Part shown: piece by piece, positions 9,862 through 20,887 of the stretch
Numbering within the stretch: the first letter of the stretch is position 1
Layout: each line of letters starts with the position of its first letter
Assembly (NCBI GenBank): GCA_963573315.1
Contig: OY752141.1
Location: forward strand, 2,666,001 to 2,730,000
From: Entomortierella parvispora
Lineage: Eukaryota; Mortierellomycota; Mortierellomycetes; Mortierellales; Mortierellaceae
DNA: 64,000 nucleotides
Reading direction: 5' to 3'
Notes under the pieces: generated by a model
Seen by the model: the letters and a program-made list of their open reading frames with translations, nothing else
Told to the model about the DNA's origin: nothing
Database searches by the model: none
Position numbers and translations under genes: made by a program

Positions 9862-11799
9862 CTAATTGCCTTGGCTCGCAAAATGATAGTAAAGGGGCAC
9901 ACACACGCAGATGTTCAGCATACCGACCACTGCAATTGCGACAAAGGTCCACTTTTCTCCTTTCGTGAATCCAGTCGATGCTAGAGCTGCGGGTCCATGT
10001 TTCCGGCCAGGATGATGAATACCCTGATGTGCATCCTCCAGCCCAGCGGCAGTTGACAACGATGATGAGCTACCATCTCTGCCTTGCGTTTCCTCTGGCA
10101 AAAGTCTCTGCTGAGCTGCTTCAAGATCCCCTCGGTAGTAGAAATCCTGGTCTGTTTCCTCCGCGGCCAATTGCTCCACCATCGTACTCCTCAGTGAGGG
10201 TGGAATACTGACTGCGTCCTCAATCTCCCGAACCACAGACGCCACGCCTTCAATCACCACTTCGACCTCGTGCATACTGGTTAAAGCCTGATGCTGATCC
10301 AATCGCTTCATGGCTTTGCGCAACGATCGCTTGCCAAACAGTGACAAGGTCAAGATACAGCAAACAATAAAGATGCCGTTCATGACCAAAATCACAAGGT
10401 TTTTGGTCTCTAGCTCTGGATTATCAATCCCTGAAAGGCCCTTGAGCAAGGATCCGATCCAGATACCGATACAAGAGCCAGGAAGAACTCCCACACAGGT
10501 CGCCCACACGACCGTCCAAAGTCGAATAGAAGTGATTGAGAAGAAGTAGGTGATCAGATTGAACGGAATAGGTGTCAATCGCAGCATGACAACAATCTTC
10601 CATCCTATAAAGCAGATAGGCGAAAATGCAAGTCAGCTGACGATACTGGCCTAGTATCACTCTCTCCGGAAATAAATACTCGATGTTTACCATCATCCTT
10701 GATGACTTGGTCCAATGCGCCAAACTTTGGGTGCCTCGACATCATACTCTTCACCCAGTCATAAAACACATAGCGCCCGAAAATAAAGGATCCCACAGCT
10801 GCAAAGATATCGCCTAGCAGGACAATCAGCAGTGCTAGAGGGAACGGTTTGAACAAGAATCCAGCCCCGATAGTGAACAATGATCCAGGCAGGAATAGCG
10901 TGCATGCGACAGTGTAAGATACTATAAAGAGGACAGCCCCAATCCTCTTGTGTTGGTCAATATAGCTAGAAAAGGTTTCTTTTGGTTAATTAAACTTCCT
11001 TGGCTTTAAAAACGCCACCAACGCGAAACCAGGTCAGCCGGAGGGATAGTCTACTTTACCGAAGGATGTCTTTGATATGATCCTGGACTCGGAACACTGT
11101 AAAGGACAAGATGATCAGGGTCAAGAGGGTTGCCAAGAGTCCTGCCTTGATGTAGGTCTGCCGAGTCCATGTCCTTGGATGCAGTCCGTTTTTGTGTGCC
11201 CACTCCACCCAAGTTAATGGCGGCTCTCCTCCCAGTCGTCTTGATGCGCTGCGAAATGGGGCAGGAGTTGGCTCCCTGTTGCTATAACGACCGTCATTGG
11301 AACCAGTCCTGATCAATGGTGCTTGTTCGTTATGGTAGTGCTCGTGGTCGTCATCATCGTCCTCATATCTCCGTGGAGGCGCTCTTTCTGAAAAGGGGCG
11401 AAACTCTTCCAGTGAAGTCCTCGATCCACGCTCTTGACCCACATAGCTGGTCTCGACAAGGGGTTCCACTCTGTGCTTTGGTGTGCTTTCTACCCGCCCA
11501 GTATCGTCGGCTCCAAGTCCAGAGTTGACAGATGCCCAAGAACTTTGCGAGTCATGTATCCGTGGATCATCCTGTAGAACAGATATGCTATGGCCTTGTT
11601 CACGGACTTCTGCATCCGGATGGTTTTGTCCAGTGGAGATTAGGACAGGTGCTGGCTCTGTGGTATTGACGGTAATTGTCTGACTAACATGCTCCTCTTG
11701 GCCTGCCAAGTCAGGATGGGACCGCACTGCGCTAGCGGCGGCTTGTCCTTTGGCCTTGGACTTTGAATTGTTGCTGCTCTTTGACTTTTTCTTGGCCAT
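9862..11799 (-). CDS. TVP38/TMEM64-family membrane protein (VTT/DedA-type domain)
   Basis: Exons 11799-11060, 10965-10691 and 10604-9862 join in phase to give 585 aa. Residues 1-210 are Lys/Ser-rich and hydrophilic. A membrane segment follows (AGLLATLLTLIILSFTVF), then the VTT core across the exon joins: SLFTIGAGFLFKPFPLALL, the conserved Gly motif DIFAAVGSFIFGRYVF, then MLRLTPIPFNLITYFFSITS and CVGVLPGSCIGIWIGSLL. A last membrane helix lies near the C-terminus (FVAIAVVGMLNICVCVPLYY). Family members sit in Golgi/endosomal or ER membranes, and TMEM41B/VMP1 relatives scramble lipids. The substrate here is unknown. The long tails are longer than in yeast Tvp38. Confidence 0.88.
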
Positions 11800-12538
11800 T
11801 TTGACTGAGCTCTTATTGCGGAGTAAGGATTTGGACGAGTCTGCTGTTGAACCAGACTCAGTGAGAAAGAAGAAGGTTGCTGTGAAGTGCAGATAAAAAA
11901 GGTGGAGGGTAGGAGAGAGTGTCAGGCAGGGTACAAGAAGGGATAAAGGGGCCAGTCAGCTGCAACGGTCTGTTGGTGAATACCAAGGGGTAATGTTGCA
12001 AGGAACAGGGTTTAAATGAAAAATGAATGAAAGGGATGGATGAATGAACGAACGAACGAATGAATGATTGAATGAAACGGAAAGAGAGAAGGAGCGTAGA
12101 GTCGTCTCTCTTGACCTCGCGCATTTGCTGCAAGCATGCAGCAAAAAACCTGTCCTGTGCGGAAACTCAAAGTCGACTGCGACTGCGTCATTTTTGCATT
12201 TGCACACCTTCTTTGTTCCCCACTCAATTGCTTGGTCTCAGTTCCTCTGCCGAATCAACTCACCCGGCCCGGACAGACAAGGACGCGGCATTACTATTCT
12301 TACTTGCTTCTCTCTAACTTGACCTTTGCGCGAAGGCTGCTATCGATGCCATCGATGTATTACCTCAAAATCAAGTGCAACCCAAGGCATACCATGGTCT
12401 ATTGGCCATCTTCAAGCGACATCTCAGTGGTAATAGTATCTATAAGAATGGTTTTTGCACAGGCATGCTCATCTCCCAGTTACTTGTATTTGCCTCTAAA
12501 AGCAGTGCTATAGAGTATCAATTTTTGCGCGCTCTACT
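11800..12538. other. Intergenic spacer with GAAT/GAAC-type tetranucleotide repeats
   Basis: 739 bp upstream of the TVP38-like gene and downstream of the next minus-strand gene. Positions about 12023-12075 carry an imperfect tetranucleotide run (GAAT/GAAC units). Overlapping open frames on both strands around 12000-12620 have no coding character. No gene was supported. Confidence 0.5.
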
Positions 12539-14751
12539 CTACGCCTCGACTGTTGTCGCCGTAGGCTGCTCATTCTCGCGATGGCCCCGTGTCGATGATG
12601 ATGAAGACGACGATGGAGCATAGAGCTGGCTGGCCCGATGGAACGCGTTCTGGATGAACTTGCTGGATCGCCGCCGGCCCGTGGTCAGGATACCTCCTTC
12701 TCTTCCAGCAGCCCCTTCCCTCTGCTGCTGCTGTTGCTTCCGCAACTTTTGCTGTTCGCGATAATCATCCAGATAGCTGCTCTTTCCAACGGCTGCAGAA
12801 TCCTCTTTCTTGCCCTTGGATGCTCGCGAAACCACTGTTGAATCAGGATGCCCCATAGTCTGAGGTAGCTGTGAGAGCTCTCGCTGTGTTTCCAGCACGT
12901 AAGGCATGCCACTGGCGGTGCCGTTGGACGGCTGATGACGATGATGGAACACCCTTGAAGGAGGGACTTCATCCTTGTTTCCATTATCGTCGTCGTCATG
13001 CAAGAGACCGCTTTGAACAATAGGAAGACTGACAATCGCTTGCTCATTAGAATCTAGGGACTGCTGACCACGACGCTCAACCTCGACATTGGACGTGTCC
13101 TGCCCATCGTTGGCATCGAATGGTTTGTTGTTTCTCTGTAGGGTAGCTCCTTCAAACACAGCTGCGCCATTGCGGGCGAATGGCCGAACAAGTTCTTCAT
13201 TTGAACGCGATGCAGCACTTCTGGCAGATGCAGCCATTGCGCGCCTAGAGGCATATCGATCGAATCCGACGATTGGACTCGTTGGCGTCAGAGGCGGTTG
13301 ATAGGAAATCTCGACAGGCAGAGCCCCGGAACTTCCAGAGGTGACGGAGGTGGTCGAGGTCGTGTTTGAATGCAAGAGCGTGATCGGCTCTGAAAGAATA
13401 TTCAGGGTATACCGGTTGGTCAAATCAGTAGGTGAAGGTGATGCTCTTAGGGATTGCCGGAGGACAACACGAGGACTATAGGAATCTTCACTTTTCCTTT
13501 GGCGGAGATACTCTTGAGCCTTCGACCAGTCCTTGGAAGGAACGGGAGAACCATCGATATCGGTAGTTGATCCCCTTTCCTCACCGTCTATGGTCGTGTT
13601 GCCAGTTGCCGCGAGGTTGTTCAAACTAGAGGTGCTGTTGTTGTTGGTTTTGAAGGGATCCAAAAGGACCATGCTAGGGTTGTTGGATCCTATCGAAGGA
13701 GGAGACGAGTCGAGCTGTCCAAGAGCTGGTGATGACATGGTAGCAGAGGAGTCGCCATTTCCATAGAATGGATTAGGACGACGATACAGAGAAGACTTTT
13801 GGGCAACAGACGTCTTTGTACGTGCCCCTTCGACGCCACCAATGAAGTGCGAAACTCCAGCAATAGGCGTAACCATGATACTCTGTTGTTTCGCGTAAGC
13901 TTGCGTGACATGCGCGATAGAGTTCCTAGGATTGCTGCTACTCAAAGACCCATTACCTACGGTCGGAAGTCCCGATCGACTTGCCGATGGTGTTGGGAAA
14001 GAATGGGTGCTGCCGCTGTTGCTGGAAGTGAAAGCGGCTGTCATTCGACCAGGGGTGTTGGATCTTGAGTATCCGTGTCCCACTCCCGATCCTGCACTCT
14101 CATCCTCGGATGCACTCTCGCCGTTTCCTATTTCTAGATACCAGAAAGAGGAGAGAAGGGAGAGAGGGGGGAAAAAAGCAGGGATCAGTAAGACGACTTT
14201 GAGCTCTGTTACTGCCTTTATAATTTTGGCAATGAGAACGCACCCTCTGCAAGTAAACCATTGCTCGAGATGTGGGAGTTGGGCAGCCGTCCTTCTGGCA
14301 CTGTGGAGTGCTGCTGTTGCTGCTGTTGTTTTTCGGCGTCTCGAGTCATGACTACAACCGTCTTTAGATCTCCTTCACTGTCAATATCAGATGGTGATGG
14401 CAGCTGTTTCTCTTTATCTTTCTCCTTCTCCTTCTCCTCCTTCTCTTTCTCCTTTTGTTCCTCTGCTGACTTGTTCTTGTGAGAGATGTAGTAGGCCGCA
14501 ACAATTGCTATCAAGACCAGTACTGCGATAACGATGCCGAGGGCGATGAGAACTATTTGGATAGTCGAGTTGACCTCAATCTGAGGGATACCGCCGCCAC
14601 CGCTGCTCCCTGCACCGGCTGGTGGGGAGAATTGTGAGGGATCAACAGTGCTAGGGTCTACCAGGGTTGGGGGAATATCGTCTTGAAAGATGGACCCAGG
14701 GATAATGGAAGATACATATGAAGAAACCGGTGTTGGAGTTGGCGATGCCAT
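12539..14751 (-). CDS. Single-pass Ser-rich transmembrane protein, function unknown
   Basis: Exons 14751-14244 and 14133-12539 join in phase (GAG G|GTGCGT...TCTAG) to give 700 aa. There is no classical signal peptide. A short Pro/Ser/Gly outer part (residues 1-60) leads to one strong membrane helix (IQIVLIALGIVIAVLVLIAI), then a highly charged Lys/Glu juxtamembrane run and a poly-Gln run. The long tail is Ser/Asn-rich and disordered, with SRSN, SPSPTDL and similar possible phosphorylation sites. The architecture resembles fungal wall or stress sensor-type proteins, but no family was recognised. It is divergent from the HMG-box gene across 3.7 kb. Confidence 0.75.
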
Positions 14752-15937
14752 GTTATGTATGTTTTCTGTAGGTTTGTGGTATTAGTGTAAATAGTATTTA
14801 GATGGTGTGTCGTTCAATTAGTGGGGATGCAACGGTGCTTTTGTCCAATGTCCTTGTTTTTGTTCTTGGGGAGAGATGGAGAGAGGAATATAGGATATAG
14901 GGAAACAAACGATTGGCGTTACCAGGAAGAAGAAGAAAATGTAGAACTGAAAGAATAAAACAAAGTCATCGAGTCGCCTCCTCCGGAAGAGTGATCTTGA
15001 GGGTGCACACGAGGACACAAAGAAAGGAAAAGAAGCGCAAGGACACAAAGGGAGCGTGGTAAGTTCAAGAGTCATGATAGGTGAGAACGAATGGCCTTCC
15101 CAGAATCCCACGACGGCATCTATTTTTCTTTTTAGCGGTTATCTTTTTATCCTTGTCTCAAAAACTCGCACCACTTTGAAAAGGAGAGAGAGACGGAGGA
15201 GAAAAGGGGGAGACCAGGATGGATGGATGGTTGAAGGGGAAGTAGGAGGAGGAAGGGATAGCACAGAAAGGGGGGACCAGAAGGGGGGGAGGACATGCCG
15301 ATATATATTTGGGACGAGCTGGCCAGAGCGAGGAGGACATGGATTGTGGGCACTGGACGCGACGCGACTTGATGATGTTGTGATATCATTGCGGATACAG
15401 TTTGTGGTGGGTAGGTGGGGCAGGACTGTTTGTGGTACAGGACGGCGGCCATTTTAGGTGCTTCCAGTGTGCAAATGCAAACACCGCAGGACGGGCTGTT
15501 TGGATCAAGATTGGGAGTCAATCCGTGAGAGAAAGAGAGCAAAAGAGCGAAGGAACGATGACGGCGAACACAAAGAGAGGGAGAGAGGCAAGAGCGTGTG
15601 GTTGTATTGTGACAAAAGAAGAGGGACACGGTGCACCCTGTCGATCCTCTCGTGCACCCTGCTGCTCTCTGCTGCTCGCTCGACTCCTGCCCAAGAGCCG
15701 CCACCAACCGCAAGGTACTGGTACTGGAACATGTACTTAATAGAACTGAGCAGTCCGCGGTTGCACCATCCCCCCTCTCTCCAACTGCAGCCACCGACAG
15801 ACTGCAAAGGGAAGAAGAAAAAAAAGTCAGAGCACACCACTGTGTCATCGTCCGTCTCCCTTCTCCATCAAACTCTCCGCCCTCTCTCCCCCCACCCCCC
15901 TTCTCTCTTTCCCTCGCATCGCATCGCATCCCCTCCT

Positions 15938-15964
15938 GTCTCTCTCTCTCTCTCTCTCTCTCTC
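15938..15964. repeat. (TC)n microsatellite
   Basis: Uninterrupted TC dinucleotides within a long pyrimidine tract upstream of the HMG-box gene. Confidence 0.85.
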
Positions 15965-17811
15965 CTTCCGACTCTGTGCCTCTGCCAATCAACTCTATTG
16001 GAGATTTCCGTCGTCTGTCCGTCTGTCCGTCTGTCCGTTCGCGCTCTGTCTCTCTGTCCTCTGTTTGTCATCCGACCGTCCCTCCGTCCCTGTTTCTCGC
16101 TCGTTCTCTCGCTCGCTCTCTCTCTTTCTCTCTCTGTCTCTCCAAGTAAGTGTGCATGGCAAAATTAGACTTTTTTTATTATCTCCTCTTGTTGCAAGAT
16201 CGCTGTCTCTCCGTCCCTGCCGCTGTCGATCGATCGGGCAGCGATCGCACACACATACACACAGAGAGGGACAGGGACCTCGTGCATGCCGCCCACTCCT
16301 TCTTCGACTGCCCATCATGTCCCATCGGGAGAGAAGAGGGATGGACGTCCTGAACACACATCTCTGAGTCGTGCCCTGACTCTTGACTTTTTCTGTTTGT
16401 TCTTTCCCCCCACCCCCCGTTTCTCGCCGCCGCTGTTTCATTTCCTTTCCTTCATCGTTATCTTTCACTACCAAGGGTCTTTTTTTTATCACGCCTTTGT
16501 TCTTTTTCTTCACACACACACACTCTCTCTCTCTCTTTCTCTTTCTCTCACTTTGCCATTGAGATGGAGAAGGGGGAAGAGCTGGTTCTCCCACTCTGGC
16601 GCTTGACTTTGGGTCGGCTGTTTGTTTTTTTCCATTCTTTTTTGCCACCAGAGAGGTTCAACTCTCTTTTTCTCTATTGTATTGCGCCCAATGACAACAG
16701 AGTCAACGAATTGAATTTTTTTTTTTTGCGCGAAAAATTAAGGTTTGCAAGTGCCAAACTGCGCTATTACACTCTCTAAATGGAAAGGAGAGAAGACGAC
16801 CAAAAAATACAAAACGTTGACTGACCGATGGGAAGAGTGGGAGAGCAAGTGCTGCGGATGATCTATGGTCAAGAAAAGAGTGGTGCTTGAAGATAAAGAA
16901 AGAAAGGGTAGAAAAGGTAGCTTGTTGGGATGGGTGGAAGAAGCTGAAGAATGAAGTGACAAAGAGGATTTGTCAAAGGGGAACATCTTTGTGACCAGAA
17001 ATGGACAACACCCAAAAGAAAAACACACGGGAACCCGGCTGATGTCAGGGACGAGCACAAGAGGTAAAAAATAATGTCGAAAATCACGACAACAACAACA
17101 ACGGGACAATATCGAGCTGTCTGTTGTTCGTGTGTTTCTTGATGCTGGGTCGTTTCTGTTGCTGGATGCACGTCGATAATTGTTATTGGCAGCTGCAACA
17201 ATACGCAAGGGGAGCGTGGTGCGGATGGTTCTGCTTTCGCCACTCTCTCTCTCTCTTTCTCTTTCCCATTTCTCTCAATTTCAACGTTTTCCACAAGTTT
17301 TTCCTTCCCAAGATTCGATGGCGATTGCCGGTTTTAGCCTGATGGATGGATTTGAATTGAATTGTGTGCCTTGTGTGGCAAAGAGGCAGTTTGTTTGTCT
17401 ACAGTCTGCGGTCATTGTTGTTGACACTCTTCTTCTCAGGTAACGCAAATTCAATCTCCAGAGGATGGATTGGCGATGCGAACTAGATCTCTGGGACAGA
17501 GAGAACGAGAGAACGAGAGAGCGTGGGCAAGAATCTCTAGAGCCAAAAAGAGGGCAGAAAAGAAGTGAGGGAGAGAGAGAGACTGAGCAGATGACCGAGG
17601 AAAGATCCAATCTGGCGGCCAAAGGCTCTTGCTCAGTCTGCCAAGGAATCGCTGGAAGGCACAAACAGACAACAAGAAACAAAGTGCAAGAGTGCGGGAA
17701 AGAAGAACACTTCAGATATGACAGGAGGCGTTAGCTGGCTAGCAAGCGGACAAAAAAAAAAAAAAAAAAAAGTGAGCAAAAGGAGAATTAAAAGAAAAGG
17801 AGGAGCCAGCG

Positions 17812-17814
17812 CGG

Positions 17815-17842
<28 letters not shown>
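17812..17842. repeat. (GA)n microsatellite
   Basis: GA dinucleotide run in the long leader region before the HMG-box gene. Confidence 0.85.
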
Positions 17843-17848
<6 letters not shown>

Positions 17849-18410
17849 AAGGAGCCTTTGATCCATCCATCCATCTTCATCCGCAGTGATTGATGATGGT
17901 GGCAATGGTGATGATGAAGGGCCCTGGCACCCCTGCGAGGGCTGGAGGGGGCAGCCAGGCACCAGGGGACGAGCGGGATCAATCAATCGTGGCGGTCGGC
18001 CCGTGAGAACACGGCGGCGGTCTGGTCGAATGTGATCCCGCTCGCGGATGATTCGACTGTAAAATTACACTCTGATTTCCCCCTCTTTTTTTTCTTTCTT
18101 GTTCTTGACCCCTTTTCCTCCAGCCTTTTCTTGACTTTACTTCTTTTGTCCTCTCCCTCCCTCCTTCTCCCTCCTCCCTTCTGCCCCGCCACACCCACAC
18201 CGCTTCCTTCTCTCCTACCTCTTTCCCTTGTTGCTATTGTCTCTCCTCCTGTCTCTCTCTCTCTTTCCCTTCTCCTCCTCCTCTTCCTCTTCCTCCCTTG
18301 TCTGCCTGTCAATCGACACCAGCCAACACTAACACGGACACACGGACTCACGGTCCTTGTCTCGTCTTCATTATATCTCTGTCTTGCTTATTCTTAATAT
18401 CCAATAGTCA

Positions 18411-20094
18411 ATGTCATCCGACATGGCCAATCCTCCCATATTCGACTCGGATGCTGCCTTGATGGCTTCAAACCCGGCTCAAGGGAACGGCTACAGTCCC
18501 TACCCGTCCATCTACGGAAACATGACCGGCCAAGGCATGAACTTCAACCACCAGGCCCCGTACCAGGTCCAGAACCCAGGCACACCAACCTCACTACCGC
18601 CCATGCACCCCAATAGCGCCTACAGTGCCAACCCAAACAACAACTTCCAGTTCTCATATCACGGAGACGCAGGATCCGCCCCACAGCCACCTCCCACTGC
18701 AGGTGCCCCCGGCTCCGGTCCGAATGCGCCTCTGGCAACTCCCTCGGGTGCTCAAACAACAGATCCATTGGATTCGGGAGCTCAAGGTCATCAGCACTCA
18801 CCACATTCGCATCAGTCTCAAGCCCATCAGCTTACTCCACCTCAGCAACACCCTCAGACGCCGCAGCAGCAACAGCAACAGCAACAATCACAGCATCAGC
18901 ACCAGCAGCAACGCCAAGCTCAACAGCAGCACCAGAACGCAACACCTTCGCCGTATCAGCAACCTACGTCTCAAGCGAACCATCCTGGCATGGGTAACAT
19001 GATGCACGGACACCCGATATACCCTGGCGATAACCGATATGACCGCCTCCCTCAGCAGAGATACATGGATCCAAACATGCAGCCAATGTTGGGTCGGAGT
19101 AACTCCCGATCTGGAGATATGCCTTGGACTCAGCCAGGGATGATGCCCGATATCATGGGTGCAGGAGGGGCTGTTAGGAACCCTGCAGTTGTTCAAGGCC
19201 GTGCACCAGTAAAACAAAACATGGCTGGACTCAACAACATGGGGGGTATGGGAATGAACAGTATTAATATGGGCATGGGCGCTGGTCTCGGACTGCCAGG
19301 GATGCCGGGCTTGAACCCAATGGGCGATCGGATGGGCTGGGGCGGAGGTGGCTTAGTGGGCGCACCTGCAAGTCCCTATGGCCACCCTCAACAGCATGCT
19401 CAGCAACTGCACCAGCAGCAGCAGTTCCACCATGGACTCCAAGCACATCCTTATCAACAGCAACAACCACATATGATGCAACAACACCCCCAGGGAATCC
19501 CACCAGCTGCGCAACACATGGGCAACCACAACCGCGTCGGAAGTATGGGACCAACCCCTGGAGGGGGGATTAAAAAGAAGCCGAAGCGACCTGTCGTCCC
19601 AGTGGTGAAGGACAAAAACTGCCCCAAGAGGCCAAGGAACTCTTACATTTTCTTTACGCTCATGAAGAGGTATTTTTTTTTTTTTTTTGCTCGATTGTGA
19701 TCGATAATTTGAAAGTGTGACAGTGTGACGTGTCTCCCAGTGCTAATATTGACTTTCTTATCTGTCCTGCAGAGATGATATCAAGAAAAAGCACCCAGAA
19801 TTCAAGCCAACAGAGATTACCAAGATGCTGGGAGAGGAGTGGCAAAAGCTGTCAGAATCAGAGAAGGAGTCGTATGGATCCATGGCTGAGAACGACAAGA
19901 AGAGATATCAGTCAGAGATGGAGTCTTACGATGCCAATGGTGGGGCTGCTGCTGCTGCTGCTGCTGCTGCGGCCGCAGCAGAGACCGCAGGACACAACCA
20001 AGGCGGCCATGGTCACAGCCACAGCCACAGTGGAGGAATGGGAACTGGCGCACCTGGCGGTCATGGAGACTTGAACGAACAATGGAGAGGATAA
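18411..20094 (+). CDS. HMG-box (HMGB-type) DNA-binding protein with Gln-rich N-terminal region
   Basis: Likely nuclear architectural factor or transcription regulator. Exons 18411-19669 and 19773-20094 join in phase (AAG AG|GTATTT...CTGCAG|A) to give 526 aa. Residues 1-395 are disordered and rich in Gln, His, Pro, Met and Gly, with (Q)n runs near residue 150. The HMG box follows KKKPKRP: KRPRNSYIFFTLMKRDDIKK, then ITKMLGEEWQKLSESEKESY and NDKKRYQSEMESY. A poly-Ala run and a His/Gly tail end the protein. The intron splits the box after helix 1. The HMG box sits at the C-terminal end, unlike Nhp6. The long leader upstream suggests complex regulation. Confidence 0.9.
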
Positions 20095-20887
20095 AGCAGG
20101 AACACGATATCCAAAGAATACCGACAGAGAAGCCAAGGCCGACGATGGTCATTTGTATTTTTCCTTCTACTTTCGCTTCCGCGTCATCGTCCAAGAGCAA
20201 GGAAATGTCAGGGCAAGGCAACAAAGATGGGACAAAACAGAAAAGGATGATCCAGGACAAGAGTTGCAAGGACTTGAGCTGGCGCTCTGTTTTCTTTCAT
20301 TACGAGGATTTGTTTGTTGTATGTTTTTTTTTATTTCAGCTTTTGGATCTTGTCATTCGTCAGTCATCACTGTTCGTCTGTTTGTTGCGTTATTTTATTC
20401 TTTGTAGCTTTTTTTCTTTTTTACAATTCCGCCCCTGTCTTCTTTCTTTTTGTTGCTTTTGTTCATTACCATTAGTTTCCGTCGTATATTAGTTTTTTTT
20501 CCCTCCTTTCATACATATCATCTCACTCATTGTCAACTTGCTTGTATTCTTGTCTCAAAGATGGATGATATGATCTGGTCTGTGCTTGTCGCCTCAGAAG
20601 GCGCACTTCCAATAAGGCCAAAACACGCGAAAACAAACAAACAAACAAACGCACAAAAACGTGCTCTGTCATGCCACGCGTTGTGTTGTACTCGGAAAAA
20701 TGTGGTCTCCCGCACACGTGCATTTTCTCCGCTTTTGCGCAGACTGCGCCAAGGCTGCATGGCCAAGTAATCCTTGTTTGATTTAGTTTCATACTGGGAA
20801 AGTAGGAGCACATTCTTCAGGGAAAGCACTTGGTGTGTTTTGAACATATTAACAGTTCCTTTCTTTTATTATTTATTACTTTCCGAT
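20095..20887. other. 3' flanks of convergent genes
   Basis: 793 bp between the HMG-box gene (+) and the Rex1-type gene (-). T-rich, with a short (AAAC)n run near 20631-20650. Open frames are short and without coding character. No gene was seen. Confidence 0.5.

Larger units (their letters stand above)
14752..18410. other. 3.7 kb gene-free, CT-rich regulatory/leader region
   Basis: The largest gap in the window, between divergent starts. It holds long pyrimidine tracts on the plus strand (15750-16145), (TC)n at about 15940-15963, a (GTCTGTCC)-type run at about 16011-16040, (GA)n at about 17814-17842 and a poly-A run at about 17752-17771. Many open frames are present but all are low-complexity Ser/Leu/Pro or Arg/Glu translations of simple sequence. 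GTAAGT at 16146-16151 and CCAATAG at 18401-18407, three bases before the HMG ATG, could bound a 5' UTR intron of about 2.26 kb. Confidence 0.6.

Noticed and set aside
15147-16648. Long overlapping open frames on both strands in the CT-rich region
   Set aside because: They translate simple sequence into Ser/Leu/Pro or Arg/Glu runs in every frame, with no domain, start context or splice support.
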